DNA of 42,713 nt from an uncultured Bacteroides sp. (GTDB lineage Bacteria; Bacteroidota; Bacteroidia; Bacteroidales; Bacteroidaceae): contig CAMQVH010000022.1 of assembly GCA_947038155.1 (NCBI GenBank), forward strand, positions 1-42,713. The letters are read 5' to 3'. Shown here one piece after another: positions 25,945-34,071 of this stretch (within the stretch, counting starts at the first letter, position 1; every line of letters starts with the position of its first letter). The notes beneath the pieces were generated by a model. The model was not told the origin of the DNA, did no database searches, and saw only the letters and a program-made list of their open reading frames with translations. Position numbers and translations under genes: made by a program.

Positions 25945-26757
25945 TTATTTTACTGGAATATAACCGCTCTTTTTTATAATCTCCTGTCCTTCGGGCGAAA
26001 GAATGAAGTTGATCAGAGGAGCTACCTGCTCTTTGTTCTTCACATTATAATAGTAATAAAGGGGGCGGACAATGGGATAAGTCTTGTTCGTTGCGTTCTC
26101 CACTGTCGGGGCGGCGTAGTGGCTTCCGTCATACGAAACGGAAAGCGTTTTGGTGCGGGGAGATACGTATGCCAGCCCGACGTACCCGATGGCTCCCTTC
26201 GTCTGACTGACGGACTGGATGATAGCACCCGTGGCGGGCATGGAAAGGCTGCCTGCCATATAGTTCTTGTTTTTCAGCACGTTCTCCTTGAAGAATTCGT
26301 AAGTTCCCGAAGAGGTTTCGCGGGAGTAGACAACTATTTTGCGGTCGTCTCCGCCCACTTGCTTCCAGTTGGTGATTTTTCCGCGGAAGATATCTTCCAG
26401 TTGCTGACGGGTGAGTTGTTTCACCGGATTGGAAGGGTGCACCACTACGGCAAGGGCGTCGTAGGCTACGATCACCTCGTCCACCTCTTGTCCGGCTTCT
26501 TTGGTTTTCATCTTTTCGCTGAATTTGATCGGACGGGAAGCCATGGCAATATCCGTCGTATTATCCATCAGTGCGGAGATGCCGACCCCGGTGCCTCCTC
26601 CGGTGACAGTGACCCGCGCATCCGGATACTGATTCATAAATCGCTCTGCTGTTTGTTGGGCAACAGGCAATACGGTGTCGCTGCCTTTGATACGCTGTGC
26701 GTTGGCGCTGAGAGACAGAAGGGAAAGGGCAATTAATAAATTTCTTCTCACTTTCAT
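25945..26757 (-). CDS. pstS: Phosphate ABC transporter substrate-binding protein
   Basis: 270 residues from ATG 26757 with a signal peptide (MKVRRNLLIALSLLSLSANA); an in-frame ATG 39 bases upstream precedes the signal and is not used. PBP-like phosphate-binding motifs: IKGSDTVLPVAQ, VTGGGTGVGISALMDNTTDIA, LEDIFRGKITNWKQVGG, and YSRETSSGTYEFF. It captures phosphate in the periplasm for PstCAB. No lipobox cysteine is visible, so it is likely soluble. It is divergent from pstC across a 176-base region with a PHO-box-like repeat. It points away from the rest of its transporter. Confidence 0.95.
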   Translation of the reverse strand: MKVRRNLLIALSLLSLSANAQRIKGSDTVLPVAQQTAERFMNQYPDARVTVTGGGTGVGISALMDNTTDIAMASRPIKFSEKMKTKEAGQEVDEVIVAYDALAVVVHPSNPVKQLTRQQLEDIFRGKITNWKQVGGDDRKIVVYSRETSSGTYEFFKENVLKNKNYMAGSLSMPATGAIIQSVSQTKGAIGYVGLAYVSPRTKTLSVSYDGSHYAAPTVENATNKTYPIVRPLYYYYNVKNKEQVAPLINFILSPEGQEIIKKSGYIPVK

Positions 26758-26835
26758 AATTATTCTTTTTATTGTTGGTGCAAATAAAACAATCACATAT
26801 TACATTTTTGTTTCAGACAAAGGAGAAATAATGTT

Positions 26836-26853
26836 TGTAACACAAATGTAACA
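26836..26853. promoter_or_regulatory. PHO-box-like direct repeat between pstS and pstC
   Basis: Two TGTAACA heptamers (26836-26842 and 26847-26853) are separated by CAAA, giving the 11-base period and 7+4 layout of PhoB boxes in other bacteria. It lies between the divergent pst genes, 83-98 bases from each start codon, so one site could serve both promoters. The regulator is not in the window. Confidence 0.65.
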
Positions 26854-26933
26854 GCATTGAAATACTTCCTTCAAACGTTAGTCACACCTCCTTAATAAGG
26901 AGTTGCTTTCTTTGCATCAGAAAACCAATAGGT

Positions 26934-28130
26934 ATGAAGAAGATTTTTGAGAAAATAATAGAAGGAATTCTGACTTGTAGCGGTTTCGTAACAAGTATTA
27001 CAATCCTGCTGATCGTGCTTTTCCTGTTTACGGAGGCTTTCGGGCTGTTCAATAGCAAGGTGATTGAAGAAGGGTACGTGTTGGCTCTGAACAAAGGCAA
27101 TAAGGTAAATACGCTGAGCCCTGCTCAGATAAAGGATGTTTTCGACGAGGAGATAACGAACTGGAAAGAACTCGGTGGGGAGGATCTCCCTATCCGGGTT
27201 TTTCGTTTGGAAGACATCACGGAGTATTATACGGAGGAAGAACTGGGTCCGGCTTACGAGTATGCCGGCGAAAGAATCACGCAGTTGGTGGAAAAGACGC
27301 CCGGTATCGTGGCTTTTGTTCCGCAGAAATTTATAGTACAGCCCGATGCGGTGCATTTTATCAAGGATAATACCATTTCGGTAAAAGATGTCTTTGCGGG
27401 TGCCGAATGGTTCCCGACAGCTACTCCTGCCGCCTTATTCGGATTTCTGCCGTTGATAGCGGGTACTTTGTGGGTGAGTCTGTTCGCTATACTTTTTGCG
27501 CTTCCGTTCGGGCTTTCGGTATCTATCTATATGTCTGAGGTCGCCAATCCGAAGGTGCGTAACTGGCTGAAACCGATTATTGAGCTGCTGAGTGGCATTC
27601 CTTCGGTGGTTTATGGCTTTTTTGGCCTGATCGTCATTGTTCCGCTGATTCAGAAATTCTTTGATCTGCCGGTAGGGGAGAGCGGTTTGGCGGGAAGTAT
27701 CATTTTGGCTATCATGGCGCTGCCTACTATCATAACGGTTACCGAAGATGCCATGCGCAATTGCCCGCGTTCGATGCGGGAAGCAAGTCTGGCGCTGGGA
27801 GCTTCGCAGTGGCAGACTATATATAAGGTCGTGATTCCCTATTCGATCTCCGGAATCACTTCCGGCGTGGTGCTGGGCATCGGACGTGCTATCGGAGAGA
27901 CGATGGCAGTATTGATGGTAACGGGTAATGCCGCAGTGATACCGACAACAATTCTCGAACCGCTCCGTACGATTCCGGCAACGATTGCGGCGGAACTGGG
28001 AGAAGCTCCGGCAGGCGGACCACACTATGAAGCATTGTTCCTGTTGGGTGTCGTACTGTTCTTTATAACATTAATCATCAACTTTAGCGTGGAGTATATC
28101 TCTTCTAAAGGAATAAAACGTAGCAAGTGA
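26934..28130 (+). CDS. pstC: Phosphate ABC transporter permease PstC with PstS-like insert
   Basis: 398 residues, about 80 longer than E. coli PstC. TM1 is at about 12-35; then a periplasmic insert (about 45-150); then the permease domain from about 165 with five more helices and the EAA loop (SMREASLALGASQWQTIYKV). The insert contains LSPAQIKDVF-DEEITNWKEL (61-80) and GIVAFVP (124-130). These align by eye with LTRQQLEDIF...ITNWKQV and GAIGYVG in PstS from the same locus. It therefore looks like part of a phosphate-binding domain fused into the permease. An upstream TTTCTTTG at 26907 is a one-mismatch -7 box. pstA follows by one base. Confidence 0.93.
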   Translation: MKKIFEKIIEGILTCSGFVTSITILLIVLFLFTEAFGLFNSKVIEEGYVLALNKGNKVNTLSPAQIKDVFDEEITNWKELGGEDLPIRVFRLEDITEYYTEEELGPAYEYAGERITQLVEKTPGIVAFVPQKFIVQPDAVHFIKDNTISVKDVFAGAEWFPTATPAALFGFLPLIAGTLWVSLFAILFALPFGLSVSIYMSEVANPKVRNWLKPIIELLSGIPSVVYGFFGLIVIVPLIQKFFDLPVGESGLAGSIILAIMALPTIITVTEDAMRNCPRSMREASLALGASQWQTIYKVVIPYSISGITSGVVLGIGRAIGETMAVLMVTGNAAVIPTTILEPLRTIPATIAAELGEAPAGGPHYEALFLLGVVLFFITLIINFSVEYISSKGIKRSK

Positions 28131-28131
28131 T

Positions 28132-29007
28132 ATGGAAATACGAAGTAATAATAAAGCGAAACACCGTTCTCAGAGGCTGGCTTTCGGAATATTCCGGTTG
28201 TTGAGTCTCTGCATAGTGTTGATTTTATTTGCGATTCTCGGTTTCATTATATATAAGGGAGCGGGCGCTATCAGTTGGGAGTTCATCACTTCGGCACCTA
28301 CGGACGGGATGACCGGCGGAGGTATCTGGCCAGCTATTGTCGGTACTTTCTATCTGATGGTTGGCAGTGCGCTTTTCGCTTTTCCGGTGGGAGTGATGAG
28401 TGGAATCTATATGAATGAATATGCTCCGAAAGGGAAGCTGGTACGTTTTATACGAGTGATGACGAACAATCTGAGCGGTATTCCTTCTATCGTTTTCGGT
28501 CTGTTCGGTATGGCGCTGTTTGTCAATTATATGGGCTTCGGTGACAGTATTCTGGCGGGTTCTTTGACGCTAGGTTTACTTTGCGTACCTTTGGTTATTC
28601 GTACTACAGAGGAGGCGTTGAAAGCGATTCCCGACAGTATGCGTGAAGGAAGCCGGGCATTGGGGGCTACCAGATTGCAGACGATCTGGCATGTGATTCT
28701 TCCGATGGGGATGCCGAACATCATTACGGGATTAATCCTTGCTTTGGGACGTGTTTCAGGCGAGACGGCACCGATTCTGTTTACCTGTGCCGCTTACTTC
28801 CTGCCGCAGTTGCCGACGAGCATTCTGGACCAGTGTATGGCGCTTCCGTATCACCTGTATGTGATTTCGACCAGCGGAACGGATATGGAAGCGCAGTTGC
28901 CGTTGGCTTATGGTACGGCTTTGGTACTGATTGTGATTATCCTTCTGGTTAATCTGCTGGCAAATGCATTGAGAAAATATTTCGAGAAAAGAGTAAAAAC
29001 GAATTGA
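28132..29007 (+). CDS. pstA: Phosphate ABC transporter permease
   Basis: 291 residues, six membrane helices, the second inner-membrane subunit of the PstSCAB phosphate importer. Signatures: [51 protein letters not shown], and the EAA loop [20 protein letters not shown] that docks on PstB. No insert like that of PstC. It begins one base after the pstC stop and ends seven bases before pstB, so pstCAB form one operon. Confidence 0.96.
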   Translation: MEIRSNNKAKHRSQRLAFGIFRLLSLCIVLILFAILGFIIYKGAGAISWEFITSAPTDGMTGGGIWPAIVGTFYLMVGSALFAFPVGVMSGIYMNEYAPKGKLVRFIRVMTNNLSGIPSIVFGLFGMALFVNYMGFGDSILAGSLTLGLLCVPLVIRTTEEALKAIPDSMREGSRALGATRLQTIWHVILPMGMPNIITGLILALGRVSGETAPILFTCAAYFLPQLPTSILDQCMALPYHLYVISTSGTDMEAQLPLAYGTALVLIVIILLVNLLANALRKYFEKRVKTN

Positions 29008-29014
29008 TAAGTAT

Positions 29015-29773
29015 ATGGATACAAAAAAAATAGATGCGCGTGATGTAAACTTCTGGTATGGTGATTTTCACGCTTTGAAGGGGATCAGCATAGAGATTGA
29101 AGAAAAGTCTGTAGTTGCCTTTATCGGACCGTCGGGATGTGGCAAATCGACTTTCCTTCGTCTTTTCAACCGGATGAACGACTTGATTCCCGCTACCCGT
29201 CTGGAAGGTGAAATCCGGATTGACGGGTATAATATTTATGCCAAAGGGGTGGAAGTGGACGAGCTTCGCAAGAATGTGGGCATGGTTTTCCAGCGCCCTA
29301 ACCCTTTCCCGAAAAGCATATTCGAGAATGTCGCTTACGGGCTTCGCGTCAATGGAGTGAAAGATAACGCTTTCATCCGCCAGCGGGTAGAAGAGACGCT
29401 GAAAGGGGCTGCGCTTTGGGATGAGGTGAAAGATAAACTGAAAGAGTCTGCCTATGCTTTATCCGGCGGACAGCAGCAACGTCTCTGTATTGCCCGTGCC
29501 ATGGCGGTATCTCCTTCGGTACTGTTGATGGATGAACCGGCTTCTGCGCTCGATCCTATTTCTACGGCCAAAGTAGAGGAACTGATTCATGAACTGAAGA
29601 AGGACTATACAATCGTGATCGTAACTCACAATATGCAGCAGGCGGCACGTGTCAGTGACAAGACGGCTTTCTTCTACTTGGGAGAGATGGTAGAGTATGG
29701 TGATACGAAAAGGATATTCACCAACCCTGAGAAAGAGGCTACCCAGAATTATATCACAGGACGTTTCGGCTAA
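29015..29773 (+). CDS. pstB: Phosphate ABC transporter ATP-binding protein
   Basis: 252 residues, normal PstB length. Walker [15 protein letters not shown] (about 31-44), Q-loop [14 protein letters not shown], signature [16 protein letters not shown], Walker [14 protein letters not shown] and the H-loop [18 protein letters not shown] are all intact. It powers phosphate import by PstCA. The operon continues with phoU after 58 bases. Confidence 0.97.
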   Translation: MDTKKIDARDVNFWYGDFHALKGISIEIEEKSVVAFIGPSGCGKSTFLRLFNRMNDLIPATRLEGEIRIDGYNIYAKGVEVDELRKNVGMVFQRPNPFPKSIFENVAYGLRVNGVKDNAFIRQRVEETLKGAALWDEVKDKLKESAYALSGGQQQRLCIARAMAVSPSVLLMDEPASALDPISTAKVEELIHELKKDYTIVIVTHNMQQAARVSDKTAFFYLGEMVEYGDTKRIFTNPEKEATQNYITGRFG

Positions 29774-29831
29774 GCGCCACCGGAGTGTTTGTGAAAAACG
29801 AGAATATTAATCATTTATATATAAATAGACT

Positions 29832-30521
29832 ATGGTAAAGTTTATAGAATCGGAACTCATTCTATTGAAGAAAGAAGTGGATGAAATGTGGACACTGGTG
29901 TACAATCAGCTTGACCGTGCAGGGGAAGCAGTCATGACACTTGACAAGGAACTGGCACAACAGGTAATGGTTCGCGAACGTCGGGTGAATGCCTTTGAAC
30001 TGAAGATCGACAGTGATATAGAGGATATCATTGCGTTGTACAATCCGGTGGCGATTGATCTCCGATTTGTGCTGGCAATGCTGAAAATCAATACAAATCT
30101 GGAACGTCTGGGAGACTTTGCAGAAGGGATAGCCCGTTTCGTTATTCGCTGTAAAGAACCGGTGCTGGATGCCGATTTGCTGACTCGTCTGCGTTTGGGA
30201 GAGATGCAGGCAGAGGTATTGTCCATGCTGGAACTGGCAAAACGTGCCTTGAACGAAGAGAACATTGAAATGGCAACGGCGGTATTCGGCAAAGATAACC
30301 TGCTGGATGATATCAATGCGGAAGCCACAGGCATCCTGGCAGATTACATCCGAGAACATCCGGAGACGGCGCATACATGTGTTGACTTGGTTGGCGTGTT
30401 CCGCAAACTGGAGCGTTCGGGCGACCATATTACTAATATAGCCGAAGAAATAGTCTTCTTTATTGATGCGAAAGTCTTAAAACATAGCGGAAAAGTGGAC
30501 GAAAACTACCCGAAATCGTAA
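29832..30521 (+). CDS. phoU: Phosphate signalling regulator PhoU
   Basis: 229 residues, all-helical, with two copies of the three-helix PhoU unit. The metal-binding motifs are ERLGDFAEGIARF (first half) and ERSGDHITNIAEEI (second half). PhoU couples PstB state to the PhoR-type sensor kinase and restrains phosphate uptake. The kinase and response regulator are not in this window. It ends the pst operon; downstream is an intergenic region with an apparent small RNA. Confidence 0.96.
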   Translation: MVKFIESELILLKKEVDEMWTLVYNQLDRAGEAVMTLDKELAQQVMVRERRVNAFELKIDSDIEDIIALYNPVAIDLRFVLAMLKINTNLERLGDFAEGIARFVIRCKEPVLDADLLTRLRLGEMQAEVLSMLELAKRALNEENIEMATAVFGKDNLLDDINAEATGILADYIREHPETAHTCVDLVGVFRKLERSGDHITNIAEEIVFFIDAKVLKHSGKVDENYPKS

Positions 30522-30570
30522 TTTTTTGCATGTTTTTAAACAAAAATTAGGGCTACTTAGAAAATAATCC

Positions 30571-30578
30571 TATATTTG
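30571..30578 (+). promoter_or_regulatory. -7-like box TATATTTG downstream of phoU
   Basis: TATATTTG matches TAnnTTTG with TTAG (near TTTG) 20 bases upstream. No open reading frame follows before the terminator at 30769; it may start a longer form of the candidate small RNA. Confidence 0.45.
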
Positions 30579-30671
30579 TCCCTTGTAACGGACAAGTTAT
30601 GGGCGGTTTTGCGTCAAATGATAATAAATCCAAAGAAATTTCAAAAAGATGTTATATGACATGTTTTATAA

Positions 30672-30704
30672 TTTGGAGAGTATCAGTAAAAGCGACTATA
30701 TTTG
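30672..30704 (+). promoter_or_regulatory. Strong promoter (TTTG-N21-TATATTTG) of a candidate small RNA
   Basis: TTTG (30672-30675), 21-base spacer, TATATTTG (30697-30704): a full match to the Bacteroides -33/-7 pattern. Start predicted near 30711. Confidence 0.75.
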
Positions 30705-30710
30705 CACCGT

Positions 30711-30800
30711 TATCCTGAAAACAATCTTTTTACCTTAAAAAAAACTAATACCTATTGAAAACTGAAAAATGGAGCTTTGTGAAAAGCCCCATTTTTTTTT
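30711..30800 (+). ncRNA. Candidate small RNA between phoU and ribE
   Basis: About 90 nt are bounded by a full-consensus promoter and an intrinsic terminator (30769-30800). No start codon with a sensible reading frame lies inside. The 5' half is unstructured and A/U-rich (CTTTTTACCTTA and an A8 run), suitable for base pairing. I do not recognise it as 6S, SRP or tmRNA, nor as an FMN riboswitch, despite its position before riboflavin synthase. It may instead be an attenuated leader of ribE, but ribE has its own -7 box at 30832. Confidence 0.55.
30769..30800 (+). terminator. Intrinsic terminator of the small-RNA unit
   Basis: ATGGAGCTTT (30769-30778) pairs with AAAGCCCCAT (30783-30792) with one mismatch, loop GTGA, followed by nine T residues. 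Confidence 0.85.
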
Positions 30801-30831
30801 GCTCTTATTTTTTAAGCTCCTTCCTTATTTG

Positions 30832-30839
30832 TATCTTTG
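30832..30839 (+). promoter_or_regulatory. -7 box TATCTTTG for ribE
   Basis: TATCTTTG lies 25 bases before the ATG at 30864, just after the upstream terminator. The ribE leader would be under 20 bases, too short for a riboswitch. Confidence 0.65.
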
Positions 30840-30863
30840 AGCCGTACTAAAATAAATAACATT

Positions 30864-31466
30864 ATGTTTTCTGGAATCGTAGAAGAGTACGCTACTTTGG
30901 TAGCACTGGTGAAAGACCAGGAGAATATACACTTTACATTTAAGTGTTCGTTTGTAAATGAGCTGAAGATTGATCAGAGTATTTCTCACAACGGAGTATG
31001 CCTGACGGTAGTGAGTCTGACCGATGATACGTATACGGTAACTGCCATGAAAGAAACGCTGGACCGTTCGAATCTTGGTTTGCTGAAAGTGGGCGATAAA
31101 GTGAATGTAGAGCGCAGCATGATGATGAATGGCCGACTGGACGGACATATCGTGCAGGGACACGTAGACCAGACGGCTACTTGTGTGGAAATCAAGGATG
31201 CGGAAGGAAGCTGGTATTTTACATTTAAATATGCATTTGATAAGGAAATGGCGAAACGTGGATATATCACGGTAGACAAGGGTTCGGTGACTGTTAATGG
31301 TGTCAGTCTGACGGTATGCAATCCGACGGATGATACTTTCCAGGTAGCTATCATACCTTATACTTACGAATATACCAACTTTCATACATTTGAAATCGGT
31401 AGCGTAGTGAATATCGAATTTGATATCATCGGTAAGTATATCAGCCGGATGATTCAGTATAGATAA
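30864..31466 (+). CDS. ribE: Riboflavin synthase, alpha chain
   Basis: 200 residues from ATG 30864; MFSGIVEE is the family's fixed N-terminus, so the upstream in-frame start at 30837 is rejected. Two lumazine-binding barrels of about 95 residues: the first with HNGVCLTVVSL and GRLDGHIVQGHVDQTA, the second with TVNGVSLTVCNP and SVVNIEFDIIGKY. It dismutates two 6,7-dimethyl-8-ribityllumazine molecules to riboflavin. A nitroreductase gene follows after 17 bases, probably co-transcribed; that product is itself expected to bind FMN. Confidence 0.96.
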   Translation: MFSGIVEEYATLVALVKDQENIHFTFKCSFVNELKIDQSISHNGVCLTVVSLTDDTYTVTAMKETLDRSNLGLLKVGDKVNVERSMMMNGRLDGHIVQGHVDQTATCVEIKDAEGSWYFTFKYAFDKEMAKRGYITVDKGSVTVNGVSLTVCNPTDDTFQVAIIPYTYEYTNFHTFEIGSVVNIEFDIIGKYISRMIQYR

Positions 31467-31483
31467 CTAAAAATAGAAGTCTG

Positions 31484-32020
31484 ATGGATTTTCTGCAATT
31501 GGTACTGTCTCGTCAGAGTGACCGGGCGTATGATAAAGAGCGTCCGGTAGAAGCGGAGAAGCTGGAGTGCATTATGGAAGCCGCCCGTCTGGCTCCTTCT
31601 GCCTGCAATGCGCAGCCATGGAAGTTTGTGGTCGTGACGGACCATGAGCTGGCTTCAAAAGTGGGGAAGGCGGCAGCCGGACTAGGCATGAATAAGTTCG
31701 CCAAAGATGCCCCTGTACATATTCTGGTTGTAGAAGAGTCTGCCAATATTACATCCTTGCTTGGAGGAAAAGTAAAAGGCAAGCATTTCCCGCTGATTGA
31801 TATTGGAATCGCTGCTGCTCATATCACATTGGCTGCAGAGAATGAAGGACTGGGTTCCTGCATCTTGGGCTGGTTTGATGAAAAAGAGATCAAGCAATTG
31901 ACAGGTATTCCTGCTTCCAAACGTTTATTGCTGGATATTGCAATCGGGTATCCGGTGAAAGAGAAACGAAAGAAGATGAGGAAGCCGAAAGAAAAGGTCA
32001 TTTCTTATAATCAATACTAA
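31484..32020 (+). CDS. Nitroreductase family FMN protein
   Basis: 178 residues. FMN-binding opening SRQSDRAYDKERPVEAEKL, the RLAPSACNAQPWKFVVV loop, and GIAAAHITLAAENEGLGSCILGWF are nitroreductase-fold signatures; LLLDIAIGYP near the end is the last conserved strand. It would be a dimeric NAD(P)H-dependent reductase of unknown natural substrate (nitro compounds, quinones or flavins). It follows ribE closely, consistent with shared transcription and flavin use. Confidence 0.9.
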   Translation: MDFLQLVLSRQSDRAYDKERPVEAEKLECIMEAARLAPSACNAQPWKFVVVTDHELASKVGKAAAGLGMNKFAKDAPVHILVVEESANITSLLGGKVKGKHFPLIDIGIAAAHITLAAENEGLGSCILGWFDEKEIKQLTGIPASKRLLLDIAIGYPVKEKRKKMRKPKEKVISYNQY

Positions 32021-32070
32021 TTGAAAAAAGATTACTCCTTGGACTTGCCGGAGTAGATATACAGTAAAAA

Positions 32071-32158
32071 GCCTCGTTGGTTTAAAAGGAAGAGGTCGTT
32101 CCTTTAAAACCAAGGAGGCTTTCCTTTAAAACCAACGACCTGTTTCTTTTAAAGGAAA
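32071..32158. repeat. Nested direct/inverted repeats forming alternative hairpins
   Basis: The 15-base word TTCCTTTAAAACCAA occurs twice, at 32099 and 32121 (22-base period). An inverted copy lies on the left (32079-32091, GGTTTAAAAGGAA) and another on the right (32147-32158). Possible stems: 32071-32091 with 32099-32119 (two mismatches); 32093-32100 (AGGTCGTT) with 32134-32141; 32120-32131 with 32147-32158 (12 bp perfect). The second cannot form with either of the others at full length. It lies between convergent genes. Confidence 0.85.
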
Positions 32159-32254
32159 AAGTAGAAGTCTTTAATCTCTTGATTATGAGATATTTGCCTG
32201 AATGTGATTCTCGAAATTGAGAATTGGTAAAAACAAAGACGTTTATGGGAATTT

Positions 32255-33574
32255 CTATAGGTCTTTCAGTAGCACTTTACTTGCCTTCTTATAGTATTCT
32301 TCTCTGGATTCAGTCAGTACTTTCCATTCGTCATTAAACTCCTCATCCTTGTCGATCTTGAAGTTTTCGGACCCATAAGTATCCAGTCGGTCGAGCAAGA
32401 TGGCTACATTCAGCTGGTTAATATCCATAGAGGGTTGGTAACCAATATCTTCACTCTTTTGGTCGGACACTACTTCATGGATCAGGTCTATTTCTTGTAG
32501 TTGATAGAGTACCTGATTAGTCAGCCGGATGGGGATTTGATGCTCTTCCGATATCTCTGCTGCTGTATAAGGCGGTTCATTCTTTTCGAAACGCTTGGCG
32601 ATAAGCGACATGATCAGGATAGAGATAAAGTCCCGATAGCGTCTGCTGATGTTGCGGGTATCCTGATCGAAGCTAAAGCTACGGATATTTTGTCCGGCAT
32701 ACGTCAATTCAGCTCCAAACAGACAGATGGTCCATGAGATTTGCAACCAGAGCAGAAACAAGGGGAGGGCGGCGAAGCTACCGTAGATAGCATTGTATTT
32801 CGATACCCATAACTGGCTGTTGATATACAGGAACTGGAAGGCCTGATAAGCGGAACCTGCCAGGATACCTGCAATCAGAGCGTGCTTGAATTTCACTTTC
32901 GTGTTGGGCATGAAGATATACAAGCCCGTAAACATCAGCCAAGTTAATACAAATGGGATAAGGCGGATCATGAACTTCATGACGGGAGCCAATAAAACGA
33001 AATCGTCCATCTGCTTCAGCACGGTACTCACAAACAGGGAAAGACCGCCCGATACCACAATCAGAATCGGCATGAGCAGGAACATGGAGAAATAGTCCGT
33101 AATCTTCCGGTACATGGAACGCGCCTTCTTAACTTCCCAAATGCGGTTGAAAGTGATTTCGATATTGCTCACCAGATTGATCACGGTCCATAACAACATC
33201 ACCAGACCTACTCCGATGAAAATACCGCCTTTGGTTTGCGAGAGGTAGGAGTTGACGAAAGAAAGAATAGCTTCCGTCGTTTCTATATTTCCCCCGAAGC
33301 CGCTCCGAAACTGATGCTCCATCAAATTATCAAATCCGAATCCGCGGGCTACGGCGAACAGGATGGCGAGTATAGGCACAATGGCAAGCAGTGTGCTGTA
33401 TGTCAGTGCTGAGGCCTTGTTTGCCATCCGGTCTTTAGTAAATCGGTTGATGCAGAGATAGATGGTTTTGATAATATTGTAGAGCGAGAATTTCGTTCTA
33501 GTCACTTCATCTTCCGTGATGCGCCAGATGTCATACGTGATGAATTTCCATATATCGGTGATTTTCTTCTTCAT
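32255..33574 (-). CDS. YihY/BrkB family membrane protein with C-terminal winged-helix region
   Basis: 439 residues. The N-terminal half holds six membrane helices of the YihY/BrkB family (formerly called ribonuclease BN): NKASALTYSTLLAIVPILAI, GIFIGVGLVMLLWTVINLV, FVLTWLMFTGLYIFMPN and GSFAALPLFLLWLQISW. After about 310 comes a soluble region resembling an RrF2-like winged helix (YTAAEISEEHQIPIRLTNQV), as in many Bacteroidetes members. Function unknown; an RNase role has been refuted for the E. coli protein. It starts 38 bases after the rnpB 3' end on the same strand, so read-through from rnpB may contribute to its transcription. Confidence 0.9.
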   Translation of the reverse strand: MKKKITDIWKFITYDIWRITEDEVTRTKFSLYNIIKTIYLCINRFTKDRMANKASALTYSTLLAIVPILAILFAVARGFGFDNLMEHQFRSGFGGNIETTEAILSFVNSYLSQTKGGIFIGVGLVMLLWTVINLVSNIEITFNRIWEVKKARSMYRKITDYFSMFLLMPILIVVSGGLSLFVSTVLKQMDDFVLLAPVMKFMIRLIPFVLTWLMFTGLYIFMPNTKVKFKHALIAGILAGSAYQAFQFLYINSQLWVSKYNAIYGSFAALPLFLLWLQISWTICLFGAELTYAGQNIRSFSFDQDTRNISRRYRDFISILIMSLIAKRFEKNEPPYTAAEISEEHQIPIRLTNQVLYQLQEIDLIHEVVSDQKSEDIGYQPSMDINQLNVAILLDRLDTYGSENFKIDKDEEFNDEWKVLTESREEYYKKASKVLLKDL

Positions 33575-33611
33575 GGCTCAGAATTTTAAAAAAGCAGTTT
33601 AAAAAAGAAAA

Positions 33612-33977
33612 AAAGCAGTCAGCCTGTAAGCCGAGTTCTGTACCTTATAGATATAAGGTGCCTGTCATTTATCTGAGTGGCGTGTCACCACGACACTTTA
33701 GCGGTCTACCCTCCGACATGGAGCGAGCAACTCTCATAACGCCGGTTTACATGACCTTACAACTCCTAAGACGTACAGCCCGACATGTCACCATGCGGCT
33801 GGTGGGCTCTTACCCCACCTTCTCACCCTTACCTCTCCCCGAAAGGAGCGGCGGTTATTTTCTTCTACGTTACTCTACCCTCGCGGACAGCTTTCTGTTA
33901 GGAAGTAGGATGCTCTGTGTTGCCCGGACTTTCCTCCTGCGCGAAACGCGCACGCGACAGACCGGCCAACTGCTTTA
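33612..33977 (-). ncRNA. rnpB: RNase P RNA (bacterial type A)
   Basis: On the minus strand the hallmark GAGGAAAGTCCGGGCAACAC (33940-33912 area) lies near the 5' end, and ACAGAACTCGGCTTACAG lies near the 3' end. The 5' AAAGCAGTTGGCC and 3' GGCTGACTGCTTT form helix P1, and a U-rich run (minus strand) follows as terminator. Length is about 366 nt. It is the catalytic subunit that matures tRNA 5' ends. Open frames across this region are artefacts. Confidence 0.96.
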
Positions 33978-33982
33978 GACTG

Positions 33983-34015
33983 CAAAAATACGTCATTTAT
34001 TTTGTTTTAGCCAAA
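33983..34015 (-). promoter_or_regulatory. rnpB promoter (TTTG-N21-TATTTTTG)
   Basis: Minus strand: TTTG (complement of 34012-34015), 21 bases, TATTTTTG (complement of 33983-33990). The start is expected near 33977, matching the P1 5' end. Confidence 0.8.
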
Positions 34016-34042
34016 GAAAGTGTCACAAATAGAAATAATTTC

Positions 34043-34050
34043 TACCTTTG
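34043..34050 (+). promoter_or_regulatory. -7 box TACCTTTG for the NlpC/P60 gene
   Basis: TACCTTTG fits TAnnTTTG and lies 22 bases before the ATG at 34072. It overlaps an in-frame ORF extension (34048), which shows that extension is not translated. Confidence 0.65.
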
Positions 34051-34071
34051 CTATCATTAAATCATGATTCA

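Noticed and set aside
25558..26736. 392-codon open frame on + across glnS and pstS
   Set aside because: It lies antisense to two well-supported genes; the encoded sequence has no domain pattern and no ribosome-binding context.
30711..30863. FMN riboswitch before ribE
   Set aside because: The conserved RFN core is absent and the ribE leader after its own -7 box is under 20 bases.
33658..33978. 106-codon frame on + over rnpB
   Set aside because: The DNA is explained fully by RNase P RNA on the minus strand.
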